Origin: Azoarcus sp. Aa7
GTDB taxonomy: Bacteria; Pseudomonadota; Gammaproteobacteria; Burkholderiales; Rhodocyclaceae
DNA length: 64,000 nucleotides
Direction: 5' to 3'
Assembly: GCF_014822185.1 (NCBI RefSeq)
Contig: NZ_QVLR01000037.1
Location: forward strand, 106,403-170,402
The notes beneath the pieces are model-generated. The model was not told the DNA's origin. It saw only the letters and a program-made list of their open reading frames with translations, and made no database searches. Position numbers and translations under genes: made by a program. Position 1 is the stretch's first letter. Each line of letters starts with the position of its first letter. This document shows, one piece after another, positions 17,505 to 27,331 of this stretch.

Positions 17505-19256
17505 ATGACAAGAAAGGTAAATCCGATCACCCTGGCCGTCGTTCGCGGCGTGCTGGAGACGACGCAGCGCGAGATGACGCTGACGCTCGAGAAGACGGCG
17601 CGTTCGAGCGTCTTCAACGTGGCGCACGATTACAGCAACGCGATTTTCAATCACCGGCCGGAGATGATCTTGCAGGGGCAGGACATCCCGATCCACCTGG
17701 GTAGCCTGATTCCGGCGATGAAATTCGTCGCCGCCTACTTCGGGGATGACATCCACGAAGGCGACGTCATCTATCACAATGACCCGGGCAGCATGGGCAG
17801 TCACATTCTCGACTGCTGCATGTACAAGCCGGTGTTCTACCGTGGGGAACTGGTGTTCTGGACCGTTTGCAAGGGCCACGTCACCGACATCGGCGGGCCG
17901 GTGCCGGCAGGTTACAACCCGGATGCGAAGGAGATCTACGCCGAGGGCCTGCGCATTCCGCCGGTGAAGTTCTGGGATAAGGGGCAGCAGCGCAAGGACG
18001 TCGTCAATTTCTATCTCGCCAACGTGCGTTCCCGCCGCGACCAGGAAGGTGACCTGCGCGCGCAGTTGGGCGCGGTGACGGTCGGCGAGCGCAACCTGAT
18101 CGCGCTGCTCGACAAGTACGGCGTGCAGACGGTGCGCGACTGCATCGACGAGCTGATGGACATGGCGGACCGCCACATGCGCGAGATCATCGGCGCGATT
18201 CCGGATGGCACCTACTCCGCGAGCGCGGTGCTGGAGGATGCGGGCCACGGTTTCGGCGACATCACGATCTCTGCCGCGGTGACGATCAAGGGTGACGAGT
18301 GCGCGATCGCGATTTCGAGCCCTCCGCAGATCCCGTACTTCATCAACTCCTACGAGGGTAACTCGATTTCGGGCGTGTATCTGGGCCTGATGATGTTCAC
18401 GCAGGTCGATCCACCATACAACGAGGGTCTGTATCGCTGCATTACCGTCGATCTGGGCCCGAAGGGGACACTGTGCAATGCGGTGGAGCCGGCGCCGCAT
18501 GTGAACAGCACGACAACACCGATGGAGACGCTTGCCGACGCAGTGCGGCTCGCGCTGGAGAAGGCGGCGCCCGAGCGCGCCGTGGGGTCGTGGGGCCACG
18601 CCAGTGGCATCAACATCGCCGGCGTCGATGCGCGCAATAACGAGGAGTACGTGACGATGGTGCTCGCGTCGCTGATCTCCGGCGCGGGGGCCACGGCGCA
18701 CATGGACGGCTGGCACGCTTGCGGTCCGCAGTGTTGCTTCGGGGCGCTGACCTCGGGCGACATCGAGATCCTCGAATACTCCTACCCGATCGTGATCCAC
18801 CGCTACGGGCTGGTGCAGGACAGCGGCGGCGCGGGCAAGTACCGGGGGGGCTGCGCGACCGAGTGGGAAGTCGAGCCGATCGGCCACGAGATGACCGTCG
18901 TGAGCTTCGGCGAGGGGCGCAAGTACGCGTCGCTGGGTGCGAACGGGGCGCGCAACCACGTGCTCGACAGCAAGCTCGCACGCATCGACCTGAAGGACGG
19001 CGAGAAGGTCACCGAAACGCTGCGCAAGAACGTCGTGCTGAAGATCCAGGACGGCCAGCGCGTCTCCGCGATCAATCCTGGCGGGGGCGGCTGGGGCAAT
19101 GCCTTCGAGCGCGACCCCGAGCAGGTCGCATCCGACGTGCGCAACGGTTTCGTGTCCTTCGACGGGGCGCGCAAGGACTACGGCGTGGCGGTGTCGCCGG
19201 AGGATTTCAGCGTGATGGCTGACGAGACGAAGCGCTTGCGCGCGGCGGCGATCTGA
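17505..19256 (+). CDS. hyuB: hydantoinase B family protein HyuB
   Basis: A 583-residue catalytic partner of HyuA. Visible family blocks are NPITLAVVRGVLETTQREM at the start, the metal-site region HNDPGSMGSHILD near residue 95, and NPGGGGWGNAFERDPEQV near the end. HyuB proteins supply the metal-dependent active site for hydrolysis or carboxylation of the activated carbonyl. The ATG at 17505 follows GGAGAAGAGG, and the 189 bases between marC and this start contain palindrome C, so hyuB can have its own promoter. The length is close to caprolactamase CapB and hydantoinase HyuB. The second hyuA lies 23 bases downstream. Confidence 0.9.
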   Translation: MTRKVNPITLAVVRGVLETTQREMTLTLEKTARSSVFNVAHDYSNAIFNHRPEMILQGQDIPIHLGSLIPAMKFVAAYFGDDIHEGDVIYHNDPGSMGSHILDCCMYKPVFYRGELVFWTVCKGHVTDIGGPVPAGYNPDAKEIYAEGLRIPPVKFWDKGQQRKDVVNFYLANVRSRRDQEGDLRAQLGAVTVGERNLIALLDKYGVQTVRDCIDELMDMADRHMREIIGAIPDGTYSASAVLEDAGHGFGDITISAAVTIKGDECAIAISSPPQIPYFINSYEGNSISGVYLGLMMFTQVDPPYNEGLYRCITVDLGPKGTLCNAVEPAPHVNSTTTPMETLADAVRLALEKAAPERAVGSWGHASGINIAGVDARNNEEYVTMVLASLISGAGATAHMDGWHACGPQCCFGALTSGDIEILEYSYPIVIHRYGLVQDSGGAGKYRGGCATEWEVEPIGHEMTVVSFGEGRKYASLGANGARNHVLDSKLARIDLKDGEKVTETLRKNVVLKIQDGQRVSAINPGGGGWGNAFERDPEQVASDVRNGFVSFDGARKDYGVAVSPEDFSVMADETKRLRAAAI

Positions 19257-19279
19257 CAAGAACGAAGAGGAGAACAGCA

Positions 19280-21418
19280 ATGAGCAAGCGTTTCCGCCTG
19301 GGCATCGACGCCGGAGGCACTTTTACCGATTTCGTGCTGGCCGATGAGCAGGGCCAGGTGCGGCTCTTCAAGGCCACTTCAACACCGGACGACGGCACGA
19401 AGGCGATCGCCGACGGGTTGAAGCAGATTTCCGAGGCGTTGGGCCTGCCGGTCGCCGAGATCCTCAACAATGCCGACCTGCTGGTGAACGGCACGACGGT
19501 CGGGCTGAATGCGCTGATCCAGTTGAAGGGCGTCAAGACCGGCCTGATCTGCACCGCGGGCCACGAGGATTCGCTCGAGATCCGCCTCGGCCACAAGGAG
19601 GAGGGCTATCGCTACGACGCGAAGTACCCGCCCGCGACGATGCTGGTGCCGCGCTGCCTGCGGCATGGGGTGCGCGAGCGCGTGCTGTCGGATGGCACGG
19701 TACTGACGACGCTGAACGAGGACGACGTGCGCGCGGCCTGCGAGCGCTTCCGTGCCGAGGGCGTCGAGGCGGTGGCGCTGTCCTTCGTGTGGTCGGTCGC
19801 GAACGACGTGCATGAGCGCCGCGCCGCCGAGATCGTGCGCGAGATGCTGCCGGACGTGTATGTGTCGGTCGGCGTCGAGGTGTTCCCGCAAATGCGCGAG
19901 TACACGAGGACTTCGACGGCGGTCGTGAATGCCTACCTCGGGCCGGTGCTGGAACGCTACGTGCGCCGCATCGACGACTTTTTCGTCGGCTTGGGCGTGA
20001 CGGCGCCGATCCGCTACTACCAGTCGAACGGCGGCATGGCGGCGCGCGACGTGATGGTCTCGAGGGCAGTCAATGCGATCAACTCCGGGCCCGCATCGGC
20101 GCCGACGGCCGGGATGCACGTCGCGGGCCCCTTGGGCATCGAGAACATCATCACCGTCGACATGGGCGGCACATCGTTCGACATCACGCTGACGAAGGAC
20201 GGCAAGACCAACCTCAGCAAGAACATCGACTTCCTGCGCTACCGCATCGGCACGCCGATGATCCAGGTCGAGACGCTGGGTGCGGGCGGCGGTTCGATCG
20301 CGTGGATCGACGCGATGGGGTTGCTCAATGTCGGCCCGCAGAGCGCGGGCGCGAATCCGGGGCCGGTATGCTACATGCGTGGCGGCGAGTTGCCGACGGT
20401 GACGGACGCGAACGTCGTGCTCGGGTATCTCAACCCGTCCTACCTGCTCGGCGGGCGCGTGAAGATCGACGGTGCGGCGGCGCGGCGTGCGATCGAGGAG
20501 AAGATCGCGAAGCCGCTGGGCATCTCCGTCGAGCACGCGGCGCGCGGCATCTTTGACATTGTTAATAACAATATGGTGAATGGCATCCGCCGCGTGTCGG
20601 TGGAGCGGGGCTACGATCCGCGCGACTTCGTGCTGGTGGGCGCAGGCGGGGCGACGGCGCTGCACATCGCGTCGCTCGCACGCGAGATCGGCGTGAAAAA
20701 GGTGCTGGTGCCCAAGCTCGCGTCCGGGCTGTGCGCCTTCGGCCAGATCCTGTCGAACGTGAAGTACACGAAGATGTCGGCCTGCCCGATGCGCGTCGGG
20801 CCGCATGCCGACTGGGAACGCATCGACCAGCGCTTCCACGACCTCGAGCGCGAGGCGATCGGCGCGCTGCAGGCCGAAGGCTTCGAGACCAAGGATATCC
20901 GCGTCGAACGTTCGATCGATATGCGCTATCTCGGCCAGGTGCATGAGTGCACGGTCGACATCGCCACGATGTCGGTCAATGCCGAGAGCTTCAAGGAGAT
21001 CCGCCGCCGCTTCGACCAGCGGCACCAGGAGCTTTTCACGTACTGCGAGCCGGATGGCGTCGTCGAGATCGTCAACATCGAGACGACCGTGTCGGGTGTC
21101 GTGCCGCCGCTGAAAACGGCCAGCGTCGCCTCGCAAGGGGCCTCGGCTGCGGCGCCCGTGAAGGAGCACCGGAACATGGTGTTCGGCCACGGCGCGGCCA
21201 TCCGCAGTGTGCTCGCGCCGGTCTATGACGGGGAAGGCATCGAGCCGGGCATGCAGCTCACCGGCCCGGGGGTGATCGAGGAGATCACGACGTCGATCGT
21301 CATCGAGCCCGGATGGGTTGCCTCGCTGGATGCGAGCGGCGTGTATGTGCTCGAGGACAAGCAGGTCGCCGCCGTGAGTTCAGGCCTCGCGTCGGTGGAA
21401 GAAGCTGTCGCCGCTTGA
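19280..21418 (+). CDS. hyuA: hydantoinase/oxoprolinase family protein HyuA, copy 2
   Basis: A 712-residue paralogue of the upstream HyuA with the same motifs: LGIDAGGTFTDFVLAD, VNGTTVGLNAL, IITVDMGGTSFDI, LGAGGGSIAW. Residues diverge most in the last 120, where this copy has an Ala-rich insert (ASQGASAAAPVKEH). The ATG follows GAAGAGGAGAACAGCA. It lies 23 bases after hyuB and is the more likely functional partner in a HyuB-HyuA pair. Two HyuA with one HyuB also occurs in acetophenone carboxylase, where ApcA and ApcD are both HyuA-like, so a heterotrimeric complex is possible. Confidence 0.9.
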   Translation: MSKRFRLGIDAGGTFTDFVLADEQGQVRLFKATSTPDDGTKAIADGLKQISEALGLPVAEILNNADLLVNGTTVGLNALIQLKGVKTGLICTAGHEDSLEIRLGHKEEGYRYDAKYPPATMLVPRCLRHGVRERVLSDGTVLTTLNEDDVRAACERFRAEGVEAVALSFVWSVANDVHERRAAEIVREMLPDVYVSVGVEVFPQMREYTRTSTAVVNAYLGPVLERYVRRIDDFFVGLGVTAPIRYYQSNGGMAARDVMVSRAVNAINSGPASAPTAGMHVAGPLGIENIITVDMGGTSFDITLTKDGKTNLSKNIDFLRYRIGTPMIQVETLGAGGGSIAWIDAMGLLNVGPQSAGANPGPVCYMRGGELPTVTDANVVLGYLNPSYLLGGRVKIDGAAARRAIEEKIAKPLGISVEHAARGIFDIVNNNMVNGIRRVSVERGYDPRDFVLVGAGGATALHIASLAREIGVKKVLVPKLASGLCAFGQILSNVKYTKMSACPMRVGPHADWERIDQRFHDLEREAIGALQAEGFETKDIRVERSIDMRYLGQVHECTVDIATMSVNAESFKEIRRRFDQRHQELFTYCEPDGVVEIVNIETTVSGVVPPLKTASVASQGASAAAPVKEHRNMVFGHGAAIRSVLAPVYDGEGIEPGMQLTGPGVIEEITTSIVIEPGWVASLDASGVYVLEDKQVAAVSSGLASVEEAVAA

Positions 21419-21603
21419 ACTCGCCGCGTGACATCGCGTAGCGCGGACAAAAAAATCTAAAGAGACACGCAGGAAGTAGCTGGGACGCGCGGCTCGGGCC
21501 GCCACGGGGACGCTTTTGCCCGCGATTTCGACGGGGGGGCATAGCACAGGACCGGTGGTGCGCCCGCGTTCAGCCGGCGAATCCCGGCACTTCCGGCGGG
21601 AAA

Positions 21604-21637
21604 GAACGACGGTCACGCTGCTTGCAGGCCGTCGTTC
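21604..21637 (+). promoter_or_regulatory. hairpin in the 5' leader of the NCS1 permease gene
   Basis: Perfect 9-bp stem GAACGACGG / CCGTCGTTC with a 16-base loop, ending 12 bases before the AAAGGAGG ribosome binding site. There is no T-run, so it is not a standard terminator; it may stabilise the message or modulate translation after hyuA. Confidence 0.4.
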
Positions 21638-21661
21638 CAATCACCACTAAAGGAGGCAACT

Positions 21662-23020
21662 GTGACGACCAAGATCGAATTGAGCCCGAACGAGGACCAC
21701 GAGGACTTCGCGGCGGTACCTGTTCCGTACAACGAGCGGATGGGCAAAGTGGGGCTGACGATGGCCTGGTGGGCCCTGTGCAGCGCAATGTTCTGGCTGA
21801 TGGTGCCCGCGACGCTGGCCCTCACGTTGGGCACCAGGAACGTCCTCATCGGACTCGCGCTGTCGACCGTGGTGTTTGCGACGATTAACGCCGCGATCAC
21901 GAGATTTTCCATTCGCACCGGTCTCTCGGTCGCGCAGTTCTCCCAGCTCGTGTTCGGCAAGGTCGGCGCGCGGCTGGCAACGCTGATCTTCTGCGCGACG
22001 GCAATCTACTACGCGGTGTTCGAGGGCTCGGTGATCGCGGTGGCCATCCATGCTTATTGGCCGGGGCTGGAGCTGAAGTGGGCGTACCTGATCGTTGTCT
22101 GCTACAGCGTGCCGCTGGTCTTTGGCAGCGTGCAGCACTTTATCGACAAGTTCAACGGCTTCTTGCTGCCGTTCTACCTGATCGGGATCGTGCTGGCAGT
22201 CGGTATGACGCTCGCGGAATACGGATACAGCGATGCCTGGCTGAAGCTCGGGCCTGCCGCCGGTGCGCCGGAGGACGGCTGGTGGCAGTGCTTCACGTAC
22301 TTCATGGGCGTCTGGATCCTGATGATGTACACGTGGGACTTCGCCCGTCTGGGACGTCGCGAGGACACGGAATATCACGCCAAGGTCAACTTCGGCATCG
22401 TGTTCTATGTCTTCACATTCATGCTCAACGCAGTCGTTGGCATCTTCATCGCCGGTACGATTCCCTTGGAAGGCGGCATCAGCGAAGTGTCGGCCGTGCT
22501 CGGCTTGCTGAAGCTGATGGGGTTGGCGGGCCTCGCTTTCGTGTGGGTCAGCCAGACACGGATCAATACCGCCAACTTCTATCTTGCATCGGTCAATCTG
22601 GAGGCTTTCTTTCAGTCAGCATTCGGTATCTATCTGAATCGCATTGTCTGGGCAGTCGTCGTGGGCGTGATCGTCTACGTCCTGATGCTGCAGAACGTGT
22701 TCCACTTCATCCTGCAGGCACTGGCATACCAGGGAACCTTTGTCGTGGCCTGGGTCGCAATCGCGCTGGTGCATATCTACATGATGCGCGGCTCTCCTGA
22801 TACCCCGGCGACCTTGGCCGATCAGCTTGGCCGGGCACCCTTGGCCGCGAACTTCGCCCTTGCAGCATGGCTTGTTTCGTCGGGAGTCGGAATCCTCATG
22901 CTTCAGGCGTCGGCATCGGTCGCGGCATGGTCTGCGCCAGCAACCGCAGTTGTCGGCGCTTTGCTCTACGCGCTCAATAGCCGCTTGAGGAGCGGATTGG
23001 CGCCCTCGGTAGCCGACTGA
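21662..23020 (+). CDS. NCS1 family permease (cytosine/purine/hydantoin type)
   Basis: A 452-residue inner-membrane transporter with about 12 hydrophobic segments, the first near residues 33-53 (LTMAWWALCSAMFWLMVPATLAL). The fold and length match NCS1 symporters that import cytosine, allantoin, hydantoins and related ring compounds with Na+ or H+. The start is a GTG at 21662 directly behind AAAGGAGGCAACT. Its place after hyuB-hyuA suggests that it imports the cyclic amide or ureide the Hyu proteins open. The substrate cannot be read from sequence. The 243 bases before it contain a hairpin but no clear promoter. Confidence 0.85.
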   Translation: MTTKIELSPNEDHEDFAAVPVPYNERMGKVGLTMAWWALCSAMFWLMVPATLALTLGTRNVLIGLALSTVVFATINAAITRFSIRTGLSVAQFSQLVFGKVGARLATLIFCATAIYYAVFEGSVIAVAIHAYWPGLELKWAYLIVVCYSVPLVFGSVQHFIDKFNGFLLPFYLIGIVLAVGMTLAEYGYSDAWLKLGPAAGAPEDGWWQCFTYFMGVWILMMYTWDFARLGRREDTEYHAKVNFGIVFYVFTFMLNAVVGIFIAGTIPLEGGISEVSAVLGLLKLMGLAGLAFVWVSQTRINTANFYLASVNLEAFFQSAFGIYLNRIVWAVVVGVIVYVLMLQNVFHFILQALAYQGTFVVAWVAIALVHIYMMRGSPDTPATLADQLGRAPLAANFALAAWLVSSGVGILMLQASASVAAWSAPATAVVGALLYALNSRLRSGLAPSVAD

Positions 23021-23242
23021 CTGGATGAGTCGCTGTCAAGCGATGGCGTATGAAGGCAGGACCTTGTTTCTGGTAGCGCACGCCTCCAGTCAGGCCAGGC
23101 AGTTCTGGTGCTGGGTCACAGGACATCAAGTTCGAGCGATCGCCGTGCTCGCGGCAGACAGGTTCGCACAACGCCCGCGGACGATGAACTCGGCGACCGC
23201 GTAGCACCGCCCTCAACTCTTTCTAGCAAGTCGTTCCACGAC

Positions 23243-23282
23243 CCACTCGCTCCGGCGAGTGGGACGGGACCCCCTTTTTTCC
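23243..23282 (+). terminator. terminator-like or attenuator hairpin
   Basis: Stem CCCACTCGC / GCGAGTGGG with loop TCCG (9 bp, perfect), then a gap of 11 bases and a run of T at 23276-23282. It can end the permease transcript, but only 47 bases remain before the next start codon, so it may act as an attenuator for the following gene. The rest of 23021-23242 shows nothing recognisable. Confidence 0.5.
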
Positions 23283-23329
23283 AAAAACGGCCGCAAAGGC
23301 TCGAATTACATCCGCTCAAGGAGGAGAAC

Positions 23330-24199
23330 ATGAAGATGATCAATTGCTCGAAGCGTCTGATGATGAAAGCGGCGGCGATCGCCGCTCTGACTATCGGAGC
23401 CGCTGGCGCGGCCCAAGCGCAGATCGTGCTGGGCCACCATTATCGGCCGCACTACTGGGACCTGCCGACACAGTTCGACCAGCCCTTCAACTTCCCCGGC
23501 CAGACTCTGCTCTACAACTCGACGAGCAAGGCCTACGATGACCGCGGAAAGCGCGTCGATACCGGCGTCGACACCGACACGATCTTCGGCTTCACGATCC
23601 TGCCGCATTTCTTCAAGTTCGATCCGGCATCGAGCTGGGCCTTCGCATTCTCGCTCAACACCTACGAACTCAGGATCAAGGATTCCAACGGCTTCGATCT
23701 CTCCGGTGTCGGCAACGTGATCCCGGCCTTCACCGGCTGGACCAAACCGACCCCGGACAGCACGATCGGCTTCGATATCCTGATCGGCACGCCGTTCTCG
23801 ATCAGCTCCAAGCTCGACAGCCACATGTGGGACTACTACCTGCGCGGCTTCTACGACTTGAACGTCAATAACTGGAACATCGAAGCCGTGGTGGGCTACC
23901 ACACGGCAGATCCGCGGTGGAGCTCGATCTCGAAGCCGAAGGACGAATACCACCTGAACGGGCGGCTCGGCTACGACTTCAAGAACGTCACGCAGTCGAA
24001 CATGCGCGTGACGCCCTACCTGTCTACCGATTACCAGCGCAACGACGACAACAGCTCGCACGTCTGGAACGTCGGCGCCGGCATCATGGTCACGCACAAG
24101 GACGCCACGACCTGGTCGTTCGGCTGCTCGCGGACCGTCGATGGGCGCAATGTGCCTGAGACGCGTGCGCTGCTCGCGCAGGTGTGGATGCCCTTCTGA
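23330..24199 (+). CDS. outer-membrane beta-barrel protein (MetA-pathway/phenol-degradation type)
   Basis: A 289-residue secreted protein. A signal peptide with KRLMMKAAAIAALTIGAAGAAQA ends before QIVLGHH; the mature part alternates polar and aromatic residues and ends in MPF, a C-terminal Phe typical of outer-membrane barrels. The central pattern FGFTILPHFFKFDPASSWAF resembles proteins of the Phenol_MetA_deg family found beside aromatic-degradation genes. GGAGGAGAAC precedes the ATG. It is probably a diffusion channel for the substrate of this cluster. The assignment to the family is from pattern and context only. Confidence 0.6.
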   Translation: MKMINCSKRLMMKAAAIAALTIGAAGAAQAQIVLGHHYRPHYWDLPTQFDQPFNFPGQTLLYNSTSKAYDDRGKRVDTGVDTDTIFGFTILPHFFKFDPASSWAFAFSLNTYELRIKDSNGFDLSGVGNVIPAFTGWTKPTPDSTIGFDILIGTPFSISSKLDSHMWDYYLRGFYDLNVNNWNIEAVVGYHTADPRWSSISKPKDEYHLNGRLGYDFKNVTQSNMRVTPYLSTDYQRNDDNSSHVWNVGAGIMVTHKDATTWSFGCSRTVDGRNVPETRALLAQVWMPF

Positions 24200-24270
24200 G
24201 ATTCCGCGCTTCGGTCGAATCCCTGCGGTTACCGGACGCTTGGCGTGCGGTGCCGCTCCAGGCGATGTCG

Positions 24271-24311
24271 CCAAAAAGGGCTCGGTTCGGAGAGCACTTC
24301 TCTCCGAACCG
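24271..24311 (-). terminator. Rho-independent terminator of the etfBA operon
   Basis: A perfect 12-bp stem CGGTTCGGAGAG / CTCTCCGAACCG with loop CACTT. Read on the minus strand it is followed by GCCCTTTTTGG, giving the U-run. It lies about 75 bases after the etfA stop codon. Confidence 0.75.
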
Positions 24312-24383
24312 AAAAAATCCGACGATCCATGGACCCGTATCGGAAGAATGGCTCGTCGGAGGGGAGAGACGTTGGACGGTTGC

Positions 24384-25316
24384 TTATGACGCCGCCGCGA
24401 CCAGCTCCGGCACGACTTCGAACAGGTCACCGACCAGGCCGTAATCGGCGAGCTGGAAGATCGGCGCTTCCGGATCCTTGTTGATCGCGACGATCACCTT
24501 GGAGTCCTTCATGCCGGCCAGGTGCTGGATCGCGCCCGAAATGCCGACCGCGATGTAGAGCTGCGGTGCGACGATCTTGCCGGTCTGGCCGACCTGGTAG
24601 TCGTTCGGCACATAGCCCGCGTCGACCGCGGCACGCGAGGCGCCCAGCGCCGCGCCCAGCGCGTCGGCGAGCGGCTCGAGCAGCTTGTGGTAGTTCTCGC
24701 TGTTGCCCAGACCACGGCCGCCCGAGACGATGATCTTCGCCGCGCCGAGTTCCGGGCGCTCGCTCTTGGTCAGCTCACGGCCCTTGACGCTCGTCAGACC
24801 CAGATCGGCGCCGGCAGCGACGGCTTCCACTGCAGCGGAACCACCCTGGCCGGCGGCTTCGAAGGCGGTCGTACGCACGGTCATCACACTCACCGCGTCG
24901 GCCGACTTCACGGTCGCCATCGCGTTGCCGGCGTAGATCGGGCGCACGAAGGTATCGACCGACTCGATGCCGGTGACGTCGGAAATCTGCGCCACATCGA
25001 GCAGCGCGGCGACGCGCGGGGCGACGTTCTTGCCGTTGGCGGTGCTGGGGGCGAGGATGTGGGTGTAGCCTGCAGCATTGGCGACAACCAGCGCAGCGAC
25101 GTTCTCGGCGGTCTGCGAGTCATAGTGGGCGGCGTCCGCAACGCGCACCTTCGCGACGCTCGCGACCTTTGCCGCCTGCTCGGCAGCCGCGCCGCAGTTG
25201 GCGCCCGCGACCAGCACGTGGACCTCGCTACCGAGCTTGGACGCAGCCGAGACGGTGTTGAGGGTCGCGGCCTTCAGGCTCGCGTTGTCGTGCTCTGCAA
25301 TAACCAGGATCGCCAT
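24384..25316 (-). CDS. etfA: electron transfer flavoprotein subunit alpha
   Basis: A 310-residue ETF alpha subunit that binds the redox-active FAD and passes electrons from acyl-CoA-type dehydrogenases to ETF:quinone oxidoreductase. The C-terminal FAD-binding region is clear: [13 protein letters not shown], then [23 protein letters not shown], split across the adenine and flavin sites, and [16 protein letters not shown]. It starts two bases after etfB ends, so they are translated together. A strong terminator follows. This is the canonical ETF of the window, separate from the fused ETF at 33.2-37.3 kb. Confidence 0.96.
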   Translation of the reverse strand: MAILVIAEHDNASLKAATLNTVSAASKLGSEVHVLVAGANCGAAAEQAAKVASVAKVRVADAAHYDSQTAENVAALVVANAAGYTHILAPSTANGKNVAPRVAALLDVAQISDVTGIESVDTFVRPIYAGNAMATVKSADAVSVMTVRTTAFEAAGQGGSAAVEAVAAGADLGLTSVKGRELTKSERPELGAAKIIVSGGRGLGNSENYHKLLEPLADALGAALGASRAAVDAGYVPNDYQVGQTGKIVAPQLYIAVGISGAIQHLAGMKDSKVIVAINKDPEAPIFQLADYGLVGDLFEVVPELVAAAS

Positions 25317-25318
25317 GT

Positions 25319-26068
25319 TCAGATCACCTTCGCTTCGTTCTTGAGCTTGTCGACGAGTTGCGCGACGTCCGCGACGCGCACGCCGGCGCTGCGCTTGGGC
25401 GGCTCGGCCACTTTCAGCGTCGCCAGGCGCGGCGCGACATCGACACCCAGATCCGCCGGCTTGACGGTGTCGAGCGGCTTCTTCTTCGCCTTCATGATGT
25501 TCGGCAGCGTCGCGTAGCGCGGCTCATTGAGGCGCAGGTCGGTGGTGATTACCGCCGGCAGCTTGATCTCGATGGTTTCGAGACCGCCGTCGATCTCGCG
25601 CGTCACGGTGGCAGCACCGTCACCGAGTGCGACCTTGGAGGCGAAGGTGGCCTGCGGCCAGCCCATCAGCGCCGCCAGCATCTGGCCGGTCTGGTTCGAG
25701 TCGTCGTCGATCGCCTGCTTGCCGCAGATCACGACCGTCGGCTGTTCCTTGACGCACAGCGCCTTCAGCAGCTTCGCCACGGCGAGCGGCTGCAGTTCGA
25801 CGTCGCTCTCGACCAGGATGCCGCGGTCGGCGCCGATCGCCATCGCGGCGCGGATCGTCTCCTGGCAGGCCGCGACACCGCAGCTCACCGCCACGACCTC
25901 GGTCGCGATGCCGGCTTCCTTCAGGCGCACGGCTTCCTCGACGGCGATTTCGTCGAAGGGGTTCATGGACATCTTTACATTCGCGATATCGACGCCCGTG
26001 CCGTCAGCCTTCACTCGCACCTTGACGTTGTAATCGACTACGCGTTTGACGGGTACAAGAACTTTCAA
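25319..26068 (-). CDS. etfB: electron transfer flavoprotein subunit beta
   Basis: A 249-residue ETF beta subunit, which binds AMP and contacts the donor dehydrogenase. [19 protein letters not shown] opens the protein, the recognition loop region lies at [25 protein letters not shown], and [15 protein letters not shown] follows. The start codon is TTG, supported by a GGAGACC ribosome binding site nine bases upstream and by the family's standard N-terminus. It sits 27 bases after the CoA-transferase gene on the minus strand, in one operon with etfA. Confidence 0.95.
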   Translation of the reverse strand: MKVLVPVKRVVDYNVKVRVKADGTGVDIANVKMSMNPFDEIAVEEAVRLKEAGIATEVVAVSCGVAACQETIRAAMAIGADRGILVESDVELQPLAVAKLLKALCVKEQPTVVICGKQAIDDDSNQTGQMLAALMGWPQATFASKVALGDGAATVTREIDGGLETIEIKLPAVITTDLRLNEPRYATLPNIMKAKKKPLDTVKPADLGVDVAPRLATLKVAEPPKRSAGVRVADVAQLVDKLKNEAKVI

Positions 26069-26095
26069 GTCAGGTCTCCAGAAAATGCTCGTCTA

Positions 26096-27319
26096 TCAGA
26101 CCACGCCGTTGGACCGGAGCCGTTCGATCTCGGCGTCCGTTAAGCCCAGCGTTTTCGCAAGAACCTCGTCTGTATGCTCGCCAAGCATCGGCGGTGGCAG
26201 GCGGTAATCCGGCGGCGTCGCGGACAGCTTCATCGGGTTCGCGACGAGGGGCACCGTGCCGGCGACCGGGTGGGGAGTCGTTACTTTCAGGCCGCGCGCC
26301 TGCACCTGAGGATCGGCAAAGACGTCCGCGAGCGTATTGATCGGGCCGCAGGGCACGGCGAGGGACTCCAGTGCGGCGATCCACTCGGCGGTCGTGCGTC
26401 GCACCGTGAGCTCCTTCAGTTGCGGGATCAGGGTGGCGCGGTTCCGCACCCGTTCGGCATTGGTCGCAAAACGCGAATCCGCTGCCAGTTCCGCGCGGCC
26501 GGCTTCGGTGCAGAAGCGGGTGAACTGTCCGTCATTGCCGATGGCCAGGATCATATATCCGTCGGCCGTGGGGAAGTCCTGGTACGGCACGATATTCGGG
26601 TGCGCGTTGCCGAGCCGTCCCGGGGAGCGGCCGGTCGCGAGGTAGTTCGCCGCCTGGTTCGCGAGGCAGGCCACCTGCACGTCGAGCAGCGCGAGGTCGA
26701 TGTACTGGCCTTCGCCGCTGCGCTCGCGCCACGCCAAGGCGGCGAGGATTGCGTTCGACGCGTACAGCCCGGTGAGGATGTCGGTCAGTGCCACACCGGC
26801 CTTCATCGGGCCGCTGCCTTCCTCGCCGTCGGGGCGGCCGGTGATGCTCATCAGGCCGCCCAGCCCCTGGATCAGGAAGTCATAACCGGCCCGGGGCGCG
26901 TAGGGTCCGTCCTGCCCGAAACCCGTCACAGAGCAATAGACGAGGCGGGGATTGACCGCTCTGAGTGCGTCGTAATCAAGTTCGTACTGTTTGAGTCCGC
27001 CGACCTTGAAGTTCTCGATCACGACGTCGCACTCGGCTGCAAGCTGTCGCACAAGCGCTTGGCCCTCAGGGCGCGTGATGTCGATCGTGATCGAGCGCTT
27101 GTTGCGGTTGGCGCACAGGTAATACGCGGCGACGTCCGTCTCGGCGCCGTGTTCGTCTTTCAGCCACGGCGGCCCCCAGCCACGGGTGTCGTCGCCTGCA
27201 CCGGGGCGCTCGACCTTGATCACGTCGGCGCCGAGGTCTGCGAGGATCTGGCTGCACCACGGGCCGGCCAGGATGCGGGAAAGATCCAGTACGCGGATGT
27301 GCGAAAGTGCGCTTGCCAT
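26096..27319 (-). CDS. class III CoA-transferase (CaiB/BaiF family)
   Basis: A 407-residue enzyme that moves CoA between carboxylic acids. HIRVLDLSRILAGPWCSQ, the block DLGADVIKVERPGAGDDTR split over the first loop, and the catalytic-Asp region KAGVALTDILTGLYA are diagnostic of the family. The sequence pattern resembles succinyl-CoA:glutarate/dicarboxylate members, but the acid cannot be identified with certainty. It heads an operon with etfB and etfA, implying that the CoA ester formed is then dehydrogenated with ETF as acceptor; the dehydrogenase itself is not in this window. A GAGGGCGAG ribosome binding site precedes the ATG. Confidence 0.92.
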   Translation of the reverse strand: MASALSHIRVLDLSRILAGPWCSQILADLGADVIKVERPGAGDDTRGWGPPWLKDEHGAETDVAAYYLCANRNKRSITIDITRPEGQALVRQLAAECDVVIENFKVGGLKQYELDYDALRAVNPRLVYCSVTGFGQDGPYAPRAGYDFLIQGLGGLMSITGRPDGEEGSGPMKAGVALTDILTGLYASNAILAALAWRERSGEGQYIDLALLDVQVACLANQAANYLATGRSPGRLGNAHPNIVPYQDFPTADGYMILAIGNDGQFTRFCTEAGRAELAADSRFATNAERVRNRATLIPQLKELTVRRTTAEWIAALESLAVPCGPINTLADVFADPQVQARGLKVTTPHPVAGTVPLVANPMKLSATPPDYRLPPPMLGEHTDEVLAKTLGLTDAEIERLRSNGVV

Positions 27320-27331
27320 CGCTGCTCGCCC

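Noticed and set aside
17463..21190. Two antisense frames of about 600 codons opposite hyuB and the second hyuA
   Set aside because: They mirror the GC-rich third positions of the real genes, lack ribosome binding sites and family motifs, and are Arg/His-rich as expected of antisense shadows.
14550..21418. Acetone carboxylase operon
   Set aside because: The gamma subunit gene is absent and the HyuB-like subunit, at 583 residues, is much shorter than the acetone carboxylase alpha subunit.
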